Origin: UBA5189 sp035631615
GTDB lineage: Bacteria; Chloroflexota; Limnocylindria; Limnocylindrales; CSP1-4
Assembly (NCBI GenBank): GCA_035631615.1
Contig: DASQIK010000023.1
Span: forward strand, 1 to 64,000
Reading direction: 5' to 3'
Length of the DNA: 64,000 nucleotides
Shown: in pieces, positions 49,858-58,405 of the stretch
Layout: each line of letters begins with the position of its first letter
How positions within the stretch are numbered: position 1 is the first letter of the stretch
Translations under genes and position numbers: made by a program
The notes under the pieces: model-generated
Told to the model about the DNA's origin: nothing
The model's database searches: none
The model's input: the letters and a program-made list of their open reading frames with translations, nothing else

Positions 49858-50307
49858 TCATGTCCTGGGCTGGCGAGCCGCGCGGGAGCAGTCGGCGCAC
49901 CGACCCTCGATTGACAGGTGGGCGATGTCGACCGCGAAGCCGCGCTTGGCGCGCAGGGCGTCGACGATCGGCCGAGCCTCCGCGGGATCGAGCTCCCAGC
50001 TCCGACCGCAGCTCGCGCAGACCAGATGGCCGTGGTCGGCTGCCGGGTTCACGTGGAACTCCTGGCGGCCCTCGCGCCCGTGGCTGTGGCTGACGAGGCC
50101 GATCTCCTCGAGCACGTCGAGCGTTCGATAGACCGTGGATGGCGTGGTCGTCGGATCGAGCGCCCGGCTTCGCTCGACGAGCTCGGCGCCCGTCACGTGG
50201 CCGTCGATGCTTGACAGGACCTCGAGGATGGCGCTCCGCTGCGGTGTCCAGCGCAGGCCGCGGGCCCGGAGGCCGCGGCGGACATCGGCCCAGCGCTCGG
50301 TCGTCAC
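49858..50307 (-). CDS. Fur-family metal-responsive regulator
   Basis: A 149-residue Fur-family repressor. The winged helix spans about residues 10-80 (RWTPQRSAILEVLSS, STVYRTLDVLEEIGLV). Metal and zinc sites are visible in EFHVNPAADHGHLVCASCG and the C-terminal GRCADCS, the two CxxC pairs of the structural zinc. GTG at 50307 overlaps the NiCoT stop as GTGA, so it is co-translated with the transporter it probably regulates. Nur (nickel) or Zur (zinc) type are the best guesses from context. Confidence 0.9.
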   Translation of the reverse strand: MTTERWADVRRGLRARGLRWTPQRSAILEVLSSIDGHVTGAELVERSRALDPTTTPSTVYRTLDVLEEIGLVSHSHGREGRQEFHVNPAADHGHLVCASCGRSWELDPAEARPIVDALRAKRGFAVDIAHLSIEGRCADCSRAARQPRT

Positions 50308-51260
50308 GAGCCACCGCCGAACAGCCACGCCTGGATCGACGGCAGCTTGTCCTGGAGGCCGAGCAGGAAGATCGAGCCGACGACGAGGCTGAAGGTGCCG
50401 GCCACGACGCCGATCGCGACGTACAGGCGCTGGCGAAAGCGGCTGGCGATGAAGCCGGTCGACGTGATGAGCACGACGATCGAGTTCGCGAGCAGCAGCC
50501 CGACGATGAACGCGGCCATCATCGGGAAGCCGAGGCCCCGGCTCGACGCGCCGCCGATGGCCGCGATCAGGAGCACCTGGGTGCCGGTCTCGGCACCGAT
50601 GCCGTGGATCATCCCGACCCCGAACGCGGTCCGGATGCCATACGACGACATCTCGATCGGGTCGACGTGCTCATGCCCGTGCAGTCGCGCCTGGAATCGC
50701 CGCCACGCGTAGCGCACCGAGTCGAAGACGAGCATCCACCGGCTGCGCAGGCGGAACTCGACGCCGTGACGGGCGTACTGGTACAGCGACACGAAGACCC
50801 AGATGCCGAGGAACAGCAGGGTCGCGCCCACGACCGGCCCCATCACCTGGTCGACCCAGCCCGGCAGCACGGCGCCGAACAGCAGTGCGAGGGTGCCCAG
50901 CGCGGCGACGACCGCGGCGTGCCCGAGGGCGTACATCGAGCCGAGGAGCAGTGCGCGCCGTTGCTCAGGGACGAACTGGACGCGAGGCTCCGCGTCCGGA
51001 TGCGAGTGGGGCGCCGGGTCCGATGCGGCCGGCTGCTCGTGGGCCGCGAGCTCGGCGGTGCCGCCGTGGTCGTGGCGATGCTCGATCTCGTGCTCGGCCG
51101 AGTGCTCGTGGACCGCCTCGTGACCGAGCTCGGCAGCGTCGGCGGTCGCGGTCGTCGAGGTCACGTCCGTGATCGCTGCGAGGTGATCCCAGTCGGACCC
51201 GTGCCGGAAGCCGAGCACGAGCGCGGTTGCGATCAGCCCGAGGGCGCCGGCATCGGCCAT
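50304..51260 (-). CDS. NiCoT/HoxN-like nickel-cobalt transporter with His-rich loop
   Basis: A 318-residue membrane protein with about seven hydrophobic helices. The first helix bears FRHGSDWDHLAAI, a variant of the HAxDADHI signature of NiCoT transporters; GMIHGIGAETGTQ is the second family motif. A loop at about residues 47-92 is packed with His (HSAEHEIEHRHDHGG and HSHPD), suited to binding divalent metal. Uptake or efflux cannot be told apart. The overlapping Fur-family gene suggests metal-dependent control. Confidence 0.8.
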   Translation of the reverse strand: MADAGALGLIATALVLGFRHGSDWDHLAAITDVTSTTATADAAELGHEAVHEHSAEHEIEHRHDHGGTAELAAHEQPAASDPAPHSHPDAEPRVQFVPEQRRALLLGSMYALGHAAVVAALGTLALLFGAVLPGWVDQVMGPVVGATLLFLGIWVFVSLYQYARHGVEFRLRSRWMLVFDSVRYAWRRFQARLHGHEHVDPIEMSSYGIRTAFGVGMIHGIGAETGTQVLLIAAIGGASSRGLGFPMMAAFIVGLLLANSIVVLITSTGFIASRFRQRLYVAIGVVAGTFSLVVGSIFLLGLQDKLPSIQAWLFGGGS

Positions 51261-51281
51261 CCACCGATGATGTCGGTTAAC

Positions 51282-51300
51282 GCAACAGGTTGCAACAACC
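51282..51300. promoter_or_regulatory. Candidate Fur-family operator between NiCoT and kdp histidine kinase genes
   Basis: Two overlapping dyads: GCAAC-AG-GTTGC (51282-51293) and GGTTG-CAA-CAACC (51288-51300), in the 69-bp divergent gap. They start 22 nt before the NiCoT ATG. The TTGCAA core recalls nickel-responsive Nur boxes of actinobacteria but the spacing differs. Confidence 0.45.
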
Positions 51301-51317
51301 GGGCGGGCGAATACGCA

Positions 51318-51323
51318 TACGAT
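51318..51323 (+). promoter_or_regulatory. Candidate -10 (TACGAT) of the kdp histidine kinase
   Basis: TACGAT is 6 nt before the GTG at 51330; no Shine-Dalgarno is present. It is the first promoter of the kdp locus and lies 18 bp from the dyads. Confidence 0.45.
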
Positions 51324-51329
51324 CTTCGG

Positions 51330-52883
51330 GTGCAGCGCTTGACCCGACGCGATCTCGCCCGACTCGTCGCGATCGGCACCCCGTCCCTGGCGATCGCCAG
51401 CGTGATCGTGTGGATCCTCCAGGACAGGCTCGGCGTGCCCAATCCATCGGCCGTGTACATCGTCGCGGTCGTCGCGACGGCGTTCGCATCGGGGTCCGCG
51501 GGCGGCATCGTCGTCTCGATCGCGGCCTTCCTCCTGTACGACTTCTTCTTCACCGAGCCACGGTTCACCTTCTCGATCAGTGAACCCGCGGAATGGGTCG
51601 GGGTCCTGCTGCTGCTCTTCGTCGGCGTCGTCGTCGGCGAGCTCGCCGCGCTCCAGCGATCGCGGGCCGACGTCGCCCGGGCTCGGGAACGCGAGGCCCA
51701 GGCGCTGTTCAGGGTCAGCCGGGCCCTCGCGACCCGCGCGACGACGCCGGGCGTCCTGCCGGAGCTGACCGCCATCCTGCGGACAGAGGCGGGCATGAGC
51801 CGCGTCTGGATCGCGCTGGGCGCGGACGCGGCCGCCGAGCGTGTGGCCGCGGACACCGGCGACGGCGCCCGGCCGGCCGTGCCGGCGATCGTGTGCTCGC
51901 TCCGGCGCACGCCCGGCGATCAGCCGGCCCAGTGGGTCCGCCTGCGCCAGGCGTCCCCCAAGGCACGCGCCCAACCCGGGTTCGAGACGTACCGCGTGCG
52001 CGTGGAAGCGGGCAGCGTCACATTCGGTTCGATCTGGGCGCAACGAGATCGCGCCCTCGGGCTGCCGGGCCGCACCGAGACCCGCCTGTTAGCGGCGTCC
52101 GCTGACCAGCTCGGGCAGGCGCTCGCGCATGAGCGTCTCGAGGCAGATGCCCAGGCCGCCGAGATTGCCCGGCAGGCGGACGCGTTGAAATCGGCGCTGC
52201 TGCAGTCCGTGTCACACGACCTGCGGACGCCGCTGGCCACGATCCGCGCGGCCGCCGGCACCCTTCGCCCTGGGAGTGGCCTGAGCGTCGCGGACCAGGC
52301 CGAGAGTGCAGATGCCATCGATCGCGAGGTCGAGTACCTGAATCGCCTGGTGACCAACCTCCTCGACCTGAGCCGGATCGAGGCCGGGGCCCTGCGGGCG
52401 GAGCGCGACGTCTTCGAGCTCGAGGACCTCGTGGGACGCACGGTTGACCGCCTGCGGCCGAGGCTGGCGGGACATCCCATGGTCGTCTCGCTCGATGCGC
52501 CGTCCGTCGAGGTCGACGCGATCTTCGTCGACGAGGCCGTGACGAACGCCCTCGAGAACGCAATCAAGTACACGCCCGCCGATGCCGAGATCCGGCTCGG
52601 CGCGACGGCGATCGGCGGCGAGCCCTTCGTCAGGCTCACGATCGAGGATGGCGGGCCGGGTGTGCCCGAGGAGCACCTCGAGCGCGTCTTCGAGAAGTTC
52701 TACCGCGTGCCCAGCGTCAGGCGCAGCTCGCGTTCCGGCACCGGCATCGGCCTTGCGGTCGTGCGTGGGCTCGTCGAGGCGATGGGCGGCAGGGTCGCCG
52801 CCCGGCGGAGCGCGCTTGGCGGCCTCGCGCTCGACCTCGATCTGCCGGTCGCGAGCGCCGCGACCGACACCCACGCCGCGTAG
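51330..52883 (+). CDS. kdpD: KdpD C-terminal half: DUF4118-GAF-histidine kinase
   Basis: A 517-residue sensor kinase equal to the membrane and kinase half of KdpD. It has three or four hydrophobic segments of the DUF4118 type (residues about 10-100, including FLLYDFFFTEPRFTFSISEPAEWV), a GAF-like region (about 135-275), then the kinase: H-box SVSHDLRTPL near 293, N-box NALENAIKYTP near 410, G1 EDGGPGVP, F-box FEKFYR and G2 GTGIGLAVV. The ATP-binding N-terminal KdpD/USP half is not here but in a separate gene at 59190. KdpE follows 5 bp after. Confidence 0.9.
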   Translation: MQRLTRRDLARLVAIGTPSLAIASVIVWILQDRLGVPNPSAVYIVAVVATAFASGSAGGIVVSIAAFLLYDFFFTEPRFTFSISEPAEWVGVLLLLFVGVVVGELAALQRSRADVARAREREAQALFRVSRALATRATTPGVLPELTAILRTEAGMSRVWIALGADAAAERVAADTGDGARPAVPAIVCSLRRTPGDQPAQWVRLRQASPKARAQPGFETYRVRVEAGSVTFGSIWAQRDRALGLPGRTETRLLAASADQLGQALAHERLEADAQAAEIARQADALKSALLQSVSHDLRTPLATIRAAAGTLRPGSGLSVADQAESADAIDREVEYLNRLVTNLLDLSRIEAGALRAERDVFELEDLVGRTVDRLRPRLAGHPMVVSLDAPSVEVDAIFVDEAVTNALENAIKYTPADAEIRLGATAIGGEPFVRLTIEDGGPGVPEEHLERVFEKFYRVPSVRRSSRSGTGIGLAVVRGLVEAMGGRVAARRSALGGLALDLDLPVASAATDTHAA

Positions 52884-52888
52884 GTTCC

Positions 52889-53629
52889 ATGGCGAGGACC
52901 TCGGCCGGCCTACCGCCAGGCCCGACCATCCTGATCGTCGAGGACGATGATGAGACCCGCCGGGCAGTCGCGAGGGACCTGGGCACCCGCGGCTTTCGGG
53001 TCGAGGAGGCCGCCGACGGGAAGACCGCGCTCCGGCGCTGGGAGATCCGCCGCCCAGACCTGGTGCTGCTCGATCTTGGACTGCCTGATGTCGACGGCCT
53101 CCAGGTCATCCGTCGCATCCGTCGCGACTCCGCCACGACGCCAATCGTGATCCTGTCCGGCCACTACGACGAGCGCGAGAAGGTCGTGGCGCTCGAGCAG
53201 GGCGCCGACGACTACGTGACGAAGCCGTTCGGCGTCGACGAGCTCAACGCCCGCCTACGCGTCGCGTTGCGGCACGCCGTCGGGCCTGCGGCGGACGCCG
53301 GCGGCCGGATCACCGTCGGCCCGCTCGAGTTCGACGGCCCGCGGCACGAGGTGCGGGTCAGCGGGGCGCCAGTGGTGCTGACGCCGCGGGAGTTCGAAAT
53401 CCTGCGCGTCCTGCTCGCAAATCCGGGCCGGCTCATCACCAAGGGCCGGCTGCTGCGAACGGTGTGGGGCGCCGCCTACCAGGACGAGGACAGCTACGTG
53501 TACGTGCACGTCAGCCAGCTGCGCCGCAAGCTCGCCGCAGCGGACCCCGGCGGGCTGCTGCGCGACCTGATCGTGACCGAGCCGGGTGTCGGATATCGCA
53601 TCCGCGACGAGAAGGCTCTTCGACCTTAG
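52889..53629 (+). CDS. kdpE: KdpE-like OmpR-family response regulator
   Basis: A 246-residue regulator. The receiver (about 13-130) has the acidic pair VEDDDE, phospho-Asp in LLDLGLPDVDG near 65, Ser/Thr in VILSGHY and Lys in VTKPFG near 112. The C-terminal OmpR winged helix (about 145-240) contains LTPREFEILRVLLANPGR and YVHVSQLRRKL. It is the cognate partner of the kinase encoded just upstream and should activate kdpFABC under potassium limitation. Its length is slightly above E. coli KdpE. Confidence 0.93.
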   Translation: MARTSAGLPPGPTILIVEDDDETRRAVARDLGTRGFRVEEAADGKTALRRWEIRRPDLVLLDLGLPDVDGLQVIRRIRRDSATTPIVILSGHYDEREKVVALEQGADDYVTKPFGVDELNARLRVALRHAVGPAADAGGRITVGPLEFDGPRHEVRVSGAPVVLTPREFEILRVLLANPGRLITKGRLLRTVWGAAYQDEDSYVYVHVSQLRRKLAAADPGGLLRDLIVTEPGVGYRIRDEKALRP

Positions 53630-53696
53630 GCGATCTTTAGGCCCGCAGGCGCGTTCCGGGCGTTCCCCTCTTGGACCCCGGTGCGAGAGTCCGGAC

Positions 53697-53954
53697 ATGA
53701 ACAGGTTCGAGATCAGCGCCGAGCGCCGCGCCCTGCGCACGCTCGACTACGAGCTGGAGCTCGTTCGGGGCGCGATCGATCTTGTTGCCTCGGGCGGCGC
53801 GCCCCGCGTCCGCCTCGCGAGCCTCTCGTTCGGCGAGCAGCTCCTCGAGCCGGCGCGGCTGATGGCGATCAGCGCCGGCGTCCGCATCATCCCTGCCTGG
53901 ACGTCCGACGAGGGCGGGGCGAGCATCACCGTGGAGCCACTCGTCGATGCCTGA
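53697..53954 (+). CDS. Unknown 85-residue protein in the kdp operon
   Basis: An 85-residue soluble protein with no recognised domain: a mixed alpha/beta pattern, an N-terminal Arg/Glu-rich helix (ISAERRALRTLDYELELVRG), then beta-rich segments (PRVRLASLSFGEQLLEPARL and GVRIIPAWTSDE). It overlaps the downstream receiver gene by 8 nt. Its position between KdpE and a lone receiver suggests a part in the signalling branch. The ATG at 53697 has GAGAG 7 nt upstream. Confidence 0.6.
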   Translation: MNRFEISAERRALRTLDYELELVRGAIDLVASGGAPRVRLASLSFGEQLLEPARLMAISAGVRIIPAWTSDEGGASITVEPLVDA

Positions 53955-54339
53955 CGCGCCTGGCGGAGTCCTGATCGTCGAGGACGACGAGAGCCTGCGG
54001 CGAATCCTCGCCCGGCATCTCCGGAGCCACGGCTATCACGTGCACGAGGCCGCATCCGCCGAGGAAGCCGTGAGCCTCCTCGACGGCGGCGTCCGCCCGG
54101 GTGTCGTGATCCTCGACCTCAACCTGCCCGGCGACAACGGCTGGGACCTGCTCCGCGGCCCCGCGCTTGCCGCAGCCGGCTCGCCCGCAGTCGTGGTGGC
54201 CAGCGCCATCACCGTCAGCCCGCGCCGGCTGGCCGAGTTCAACGTGGCCGGCTACCTGCCCAAGCCATTCCCCATCGAGACGCTCGTGGCGACCGTCGAG
54301 CGCCTTCTCAGCGGCGTCGGGAGCACCCAGGAGTCATGA
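53947..54339 (+). CDS. Stand-alone response-regulator receiver domain
   Basis: A 130-residue CheY-like protein with no output domain: acidic VEDDES near residue 11, phospho-Asp in VILDLNLPGDNGWDLL near 56, and Lys in LPKPFPIET near 104. Its place between the two-component pair and kdpF suggests a phosphate sink or a second target of the KdpD kinase, or a modulator of the pump. The stop overlaps the next micro-ORF as ATGA, so it is coupled to it. Confidence 0.85.
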   Translation: MPDAPGGVLIVEDDESLRRILARHLRSHGYHVHEAASAEEAVSLLDGGVRPGVVILDLNLPGDNGWDLLRGPALAAAGSPAVVVASAITVSPRRLAEFNVAGYLPKPFPIETLVATVERLLSGVGSTQES

Positions 54340-54425
54340 CGGACCTGCTCATCGCAATCATCGGGTTGGTGTGCGTGCTCGCGCTCGCGGGCTACCTCGC
54401 GCTGTGCGAGTGGGTGCGCGAATGA
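54336..54425 (+). CDS. 29-residue membrane peptide upstream of kdpF
   Basis: ATG at 54336 (overlapping the receiver TGA as ATGA) encodes a 29-residue peptide: MTDLL, a single hydrophobic helix of about 20 residues and a charged end EWVRE. Its TGA overlaps the kdpF ATG, again as ATGA. The unbroken chain of 4-nt overlaps indicates real translation. Similar single-helix micro-proteins ending in a Cys-Glu motif occur in front of kdpF in other bacteria as I recall, but have no assigned role. Confidence 0.7.
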   Translation: MTDLLIAIIGLVCVLALAGYLALCEWVRE

Positions 54426-54511
54426 ACCTCCTCGATCTCATCGCGGGATTGGCCGCCGCGTTCTCGTTCGTGTACCTCCTGTGGGCGCTGCTCCGCCCGG
54501 AGGACTTCTAG
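54422..54511 (+). CDS. kdpF: KdpF, small stabilising subunit of the K+-ATPase
   Basis: A 29-residue single-helix protein ending ALLRPEDF, the typical KdpF C-terminus (LLxPExF). In E. coli KdpF sits against KdpA and stabilises the complex. The ATG overlaps the previous micro-ORF by 4 nt and its TAG is followed directly by the kdpA ATG. Confidence 0.9.
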   Translation: MNLLDLIAGLAAAFSFVYLLWALLRPEDF

Positions 54512-56230
54512 ATGTCGATCTCGGAGCTCCTGACGCTCGTGGCGCTGGCGCTTGCGATCCTCGTGGCCACTCCGGTCCTTGGCCGGTACATCTTCCGGGT
54601 CATGGAGGGCGAGCGGACGCTCCTCAGCCCCGTGCTCCTCCCGGTCGAGCGCCTCGTCTACCGCGCCTGCGGCGTGGACGCAGCGGCCGAGCAGGGTTGG
54701 AAGGGCTATACGGTCTCCGTGCTGGCGATGGCGGTCGTCGCGATCGTTCTGGGGTACATCGTGCTCCGCCTGCAGGATGTGCTGCCGCTCAACCAGGGTG
54801 GCATTCCCCCGATGACGCCCGACCTCGCCTTCAACACGTCCGTCAGCTTCGAGACCAACACGAACTGGCAGAACTACTCCGGCGAATCGGGCGCGACGTA
54901 CCTCACGCAGGCCGGCATGCTTGCGGTGCGCAACTTCACCTCGGCGGCGACGGGGCTGGCCGTTGCGATCGCCCTCATTCGCGGCCTCACCCGCCGCAGC
55001 ACGAAGACCCTCGGCAACTACTGGGTCGACCTTACGCGCGGGATCCTGTACATCCTCCTCCCGATCTCCGTCATCGGAGCGCTGGTGCTCGTCTGGCAGG
55101 GCGTTCCGCAGACGTGGAACCCGACCCAGGTCGTCACGACGCTCCAGGGCGCGACGCAGAACATCGCCCTCGGGCCGATCGCCTCGCAGGAGTGGATCAA
55201 GGAGCTCGGCAACAACGGCGGCGGCTTCATGAACGCCAACTCCGCCCACCCATTCGAGAACCCTACGGGCCTCACCAACTGGCTCGAGATGTTCGCCCTC
55301 CTGGCCGCGTCCTTCGCGCTGACCTACACCTTCGGGAGGTACGCGGGCAACCAGCGCCAGGGCTGGACCATCTTCGCGGCGATGGCCGGGATTCTCGTCG
55401 TCGGCGCCGTCGTCGCGATGACATCCGAGCACGCCGGCAATCCGCTCTTCGCGCCGGGCGTCGACACCGCTGGGCTCGGCAACATGGAAGGCAAGGAAAC
55501 GCGCTTCGGCTCGGCCATCGGCGGCCTGTTCATGGCAATCACCACTGGCACCAGCACGGGCGCGATCAACATGTGGCACGACAGTGCCCAGCCGATCGCC
55601 GGCCTCGTCCCCATGTTCAACATCGAGCTCGGCGAGATCACGCCCGGCGGCATTGGCGCCGGCATCTACGGAATGCTCGTGATCGGGGCGATCCTGGCGG
55701 TGTTCATCGCCGGCCTCATGGTCGGGCGGACCCCGGAGTTCCTCGGCAAGAAGGTCGAGAGCTACGAGATCAAGATGGCGATGATCACGGCGCTCGTGCT
55801 GGGCGCCAGCATCCTGGGCTTCACCGCGTTGGCGAGCGTCCTGCCGGACGGCCTCAAGGGCCCCTTGAATACCGGTCCGCATGGCTTCAGCGAGATCCTG
55901 TACGCGTACTCCAGCCAGACCGGGAACAACGGGTCCGCCTTCGCGGGCCTGACCGGCAACACGCCCTTCTACAACATCACGGGCGGCCTGGCCATGCTCA
56001 TCGGCCGGTACGGGATGATCGTGCCGATCCTCGCCCTGGCCGGCTCGATGGCGGTAAAGCGGCGGGTCGCGCCTTCGCTCGGCACGTTCCCGACCACCGG
56101 TGTCCTGTGGACCGTCCTGCTCGTCGGCGTCGTCGTCATCGTCGGTGCGCTGACGTTCTTCCCGGCGCTCGCCCTCGGGCCGATCGTCGAACAGCTCATC
56201 CAGAACGCCGGAAAGGTATTCGGATCATGA
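54512..56230 (+). CDS. kdpA: Potassium-transporting ATPase subunit A
   Basis: A 572-residue channel-like subunit with about ten hydrophobic helices and four selectivity-filter repeats: FETNTNWQNYSGE near 113, NNGGGFMNANSAHPFENP near 230, TTGTSTGAINM near 345 and GNNGSAFAG near 470. It selects and conducts K+ into the complex. It starts one base after the kdpF stop and its stop overlaps kdpB as ATGA. It is full length. Confidence 0.97.
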   Translation: MSISELLTLVALALAILVATPVLGRYIFRVMEGERTLLSPVLLPVERLVYRACGVDAAAEQGWKGYTVSVLAMAVVAIVLGYIVLRLQDVLPLNQGGIPPMTPDLAFNTSVSFETNTNWQNYSGESGATYLTQAGMLAVRNFTSAATGLAVAIALIRGLTRRSTKTLGNYWVDLTRGILYILLPISVIGALVLVWQGVPQTWNPTQVVTTLQGATQNIALGPIASQEWIKELGNNGGGFMNANSAHPFENPTGLTNWLEMFALLAASFALTYTFGRYAGNQRQGWTIFAAMAGILVVGAVVAMTSEHAGNPLFAPGVDTAGLGNMEGKETRFGSAIGGLFMAITTGTSTGAINMWHDSAQPIAGLVPMFNIELGEITPGGIGAGIYGMLVIGAILAVFIAGLMVGRTPEFLGKKVESYEIKMAMITALVLGASILGFTALASVLPDGLKGPLNTGPHGFSEILYAYSSQTGNNGSAFAGLTGNTPFYNITGGLAMLIGRYGMIVPILALAGSMAVKRRVAPSLGTFPTTGVLWTVLLVGVVVIVGALTFFPALALGPIVEQLIQNAGKVFGS

Positions 56231-58395
56231 CCAGCCTCACGGTCGACCTTGGTCGCGGCACGCGCCGCTTCCAGCGCTTCGTCACCCTCCGCGGCTCGAA
56301 GCCCGGTGGCGGCGAGCCGCCACGGCCGCGTGGCGTCCTCGATCCGGACCTCCTCCGAGCTGCCCTCCCCGAGGCATTCCGGAAGCTCGACCCGCGCAAG
56401 CTGATCAAGAACCCGGTGATGTTCGTCGTCGAGATCACCGCGGTCCTGGTCACCCTGATCGCGATCGCCAATGCCACCGGCATCCAGACGACGACCGGCG
56501 CCGCCGGACTCGGCTTCCAGGTCCAGATCGCCGTCTGGCTGTGGTTCACGGTCCTGTTCGCGACGTATGCCGAGGCGGTCGCCGAGGCCCGCGGCCGCGC
56601 GCAGGCGGCCACGCTCCGCAAGACCCGCTCGGAGACCACGGCCCATCGCCGTCGTGCCGACGGGACCATGGAGAACGTCGGCTCTTCGGAGCTCCGCCGC
56701 GGGGACACCATCGTGGTCGAGCAGAACGAGACGATCGCCGGCGATGGCGACGTGATCGAGGGCATCGGCTTCGTCAACGAGGCCGCGATCACCGGCGAGT
56801 CCGCACCGGTCCTCAAGGAGCCGGGCACGGACATCCGCAGCTCCGTGACCGGCGGCACGACGCTCGTCAGCGACCGGCTCGTCATTCGCGTGACCGCCGA
56901 CCCTGGCGAGACGTTCCTCGACCGGATGATCGCCCTCGTCGAGGGCGCCAAGCGCCAGCGGACCCCGAACGAGATCGCCCTGGCCATCCTCCTCGCCGGC
57001 CTCACGATCATCTTCCTCATGGCGGTCGTGACGCTGCGCCCGTTCGGCGGCTTCGCCGGGACGGTCGTCGACACGGTCGCGCTCGTCGCCCTCCTGGTGT
57101 GCCTCATCCCGACTACGATCGGCGGCCTGCTGTCCGCGATCGGCATTGCCGGCATGGACCGCGTTGCGCGGTTCAACGTGCTCGCCATGAGCGGCCGCGC
57201 GGTCGAGGCGTCCGGTGACGTGGACGTGATCCTGCTCGACAAGACCGGCACGATCACCTATGGGAATCGCCTCGCATCGTCGATCGTCGCGGCGCCGGGT
57301 GTCACCGAAGCCGAGGCCGTCACCGCGGCCCTGGTGGCCTCCATCCAGGACGAGACGCCGGAGGGGCGCTCGATCGTGGAGCTTGCCCGTGAGCGTCTCG
57401 CCGAGCTCGGCCAGCCGGCCGGCAAGGATGACGCCGCCGGGTTCGACGCCCTCTCGGCAACCATCGCCGAGGAGATCGCGTTCAAGGCTGAGACACGGAC
57501 GAGCGGCGTGAGGACGACTACAGGCGAGTTGGTCCTCAAGGGCGCGGTGGACGCCATCGCGGAGGCGCTCGACGGCCCCATGCCGGCCGAGCTGCTCGCG
57601 GCCGCCGACGCCAGCGCGGACGCCGGGGCGACCCCGCTCGCCATCCGCCGCGACGGGGCGCCGATCGGGCTCATCGAGCTCAAGGACACCGTCAAGGAAG
57701 GCCTCGTCGTGCGGTTCGCAGAGTTCCGCAAGATGGGCATCCGCACCGTGATGATCACCGGCGACAACCCGCGGACAGCGGCGACGATCGCGAAGGAAGC
57801 CGGGGTGGACGACTTCATCGCCCAGGCCACGCCGGAGAACAAGATCGCGTTCATCCGAGCCCAGCAGGCCGACGGCCACCTCGTCGCGATGACCGGGGAC
57901 GGCACCAACGACGCCCCGGCGCTCGCCCAGTCCGACGTCGGGCTGGCGATGAACAGCGGAACCTCGGCGGCGAAGGAGGCGGCCAACATGGTCGACCTCG
58001 ACTCGGATCCGACGAAGCTGCTCGAGGTCATCGCCATCGGCAAGCAGCTGCTCATCACCCGCGGCTCGATCACCACGTTCTCGATCGCGAACGACGTGGC
58101 GAAGTATTTCGCGATCGTCCCGGCAATGTTCGTGACGGTCTATCCGCAGCTGAACGCCCTGAACATCATGGGTCTCGCTACCCCCCAGAGCGCCATCCTC
58201 TCGGCGGTGATCTTCAACGCCTTGATCATCATTGCGCTCATCCCGCTCGCCCTTCGTGGCGTGTCCTTCAAGCCTGCGCCGGCGAGCGTCCTGCTTCAGC
58301 GCAACCTCCTCATCTACGGCCTCGGTGGGATCGTCGCCCCGTTCCTCGGGATCAAGCTGATCGATCTCATCGTGTCCGCCCTCCACCTCGCATAG
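56227..58395 (+). CDS. kdpB: Potassium-transporting ATPase ATP-binding subunit B
   Basis: A 722-residue P-type ATPase: actuator motif AAITGESAPV near residue 192, phosphorylation site LLDKTGTITYGNR near 340, hinge MTGDGTNDAPALAQSDV near 557 and membrane helices around them. It drives K+ uptake through KdpA. About 30 residues longer than E. coli KdpB, mostly at the N-terminus. The ATG overlaps kdpA by 4 nt. Confidence 0.97.
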   Translation: MTSLTVDLGRGTRRFQRFVTLRGSKPGGGEPPRPRGVLDPDLLRAALPEAFRKLDPRKLIKNPVMFVVEITAVLVTLIAIANATGIQTTTGAAGLGFQVQIAVWLWFTVLFATYAEAVAEARGRAQAATLRKTRSETTAHRRRADGTMENVGSSELRRGDTIVVEQNETIAGDGDVIEGIGFVNEAAITGESAPVLKEPGTDIRSSVTGGTTLVSDRLVIRVTADPGETFLDRMIALVEGAKRQRTPNEIALAILLAGLTIIFLMAVVTLRPFGGFAGTVVDTVALVALLVCLIPTTIGGLLSAIGIAGMDRVARFNVLAMSGRAVEASGDVDVILLDKTGTITYGNRLASSIVAAPGVTEAEAVTAALVASIQDETPEGRSIVELARERLAELGQPAGKDDAAGFDALSATIAEEIAFKAETRTSGVRTTTGELVLKGAVDAIAEALDGPMPAELLAAADASADAGATPLAIRRDGAPIGLIELKDTVKEGLVVRFAEFRKMGIRTVMITGDNPRTAATIAKEAGVDDFIAQATPENKIAFIRAQQADGHLVAMTGDGTNDAPALAQSDVGLAMNSGTSAAKEAANMVDLDSDPTKLLEVIAIGKQLLITRGSITTFSIANDVAKYFAIVPAMFVTVYPQLNALNIMGLATPQSAILSAVIFNALIIIALIPLALRGVSFKPAPASVLLQRNLLIYGLGGIVAPFLGIKLIDLIVSALHLA

Positions 58396-58405
58396 GACTC
58401 CTTCG

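Noticed and set aside
50139..51329. Open frame extending the kdp histidine kinase upstream to 50139
   Set aside because: The extension is antisense to the NiCoT and Fur genes and lacks similarity; GTG 51330 with TACGAT 6 nt upstream is a better start.
54481..56226. Open frame in front of kdpB
   Set aside because: It is an out-of-frame shadow of kdpA; kdpB starts at ATG 56227 in an ATGA overlap.
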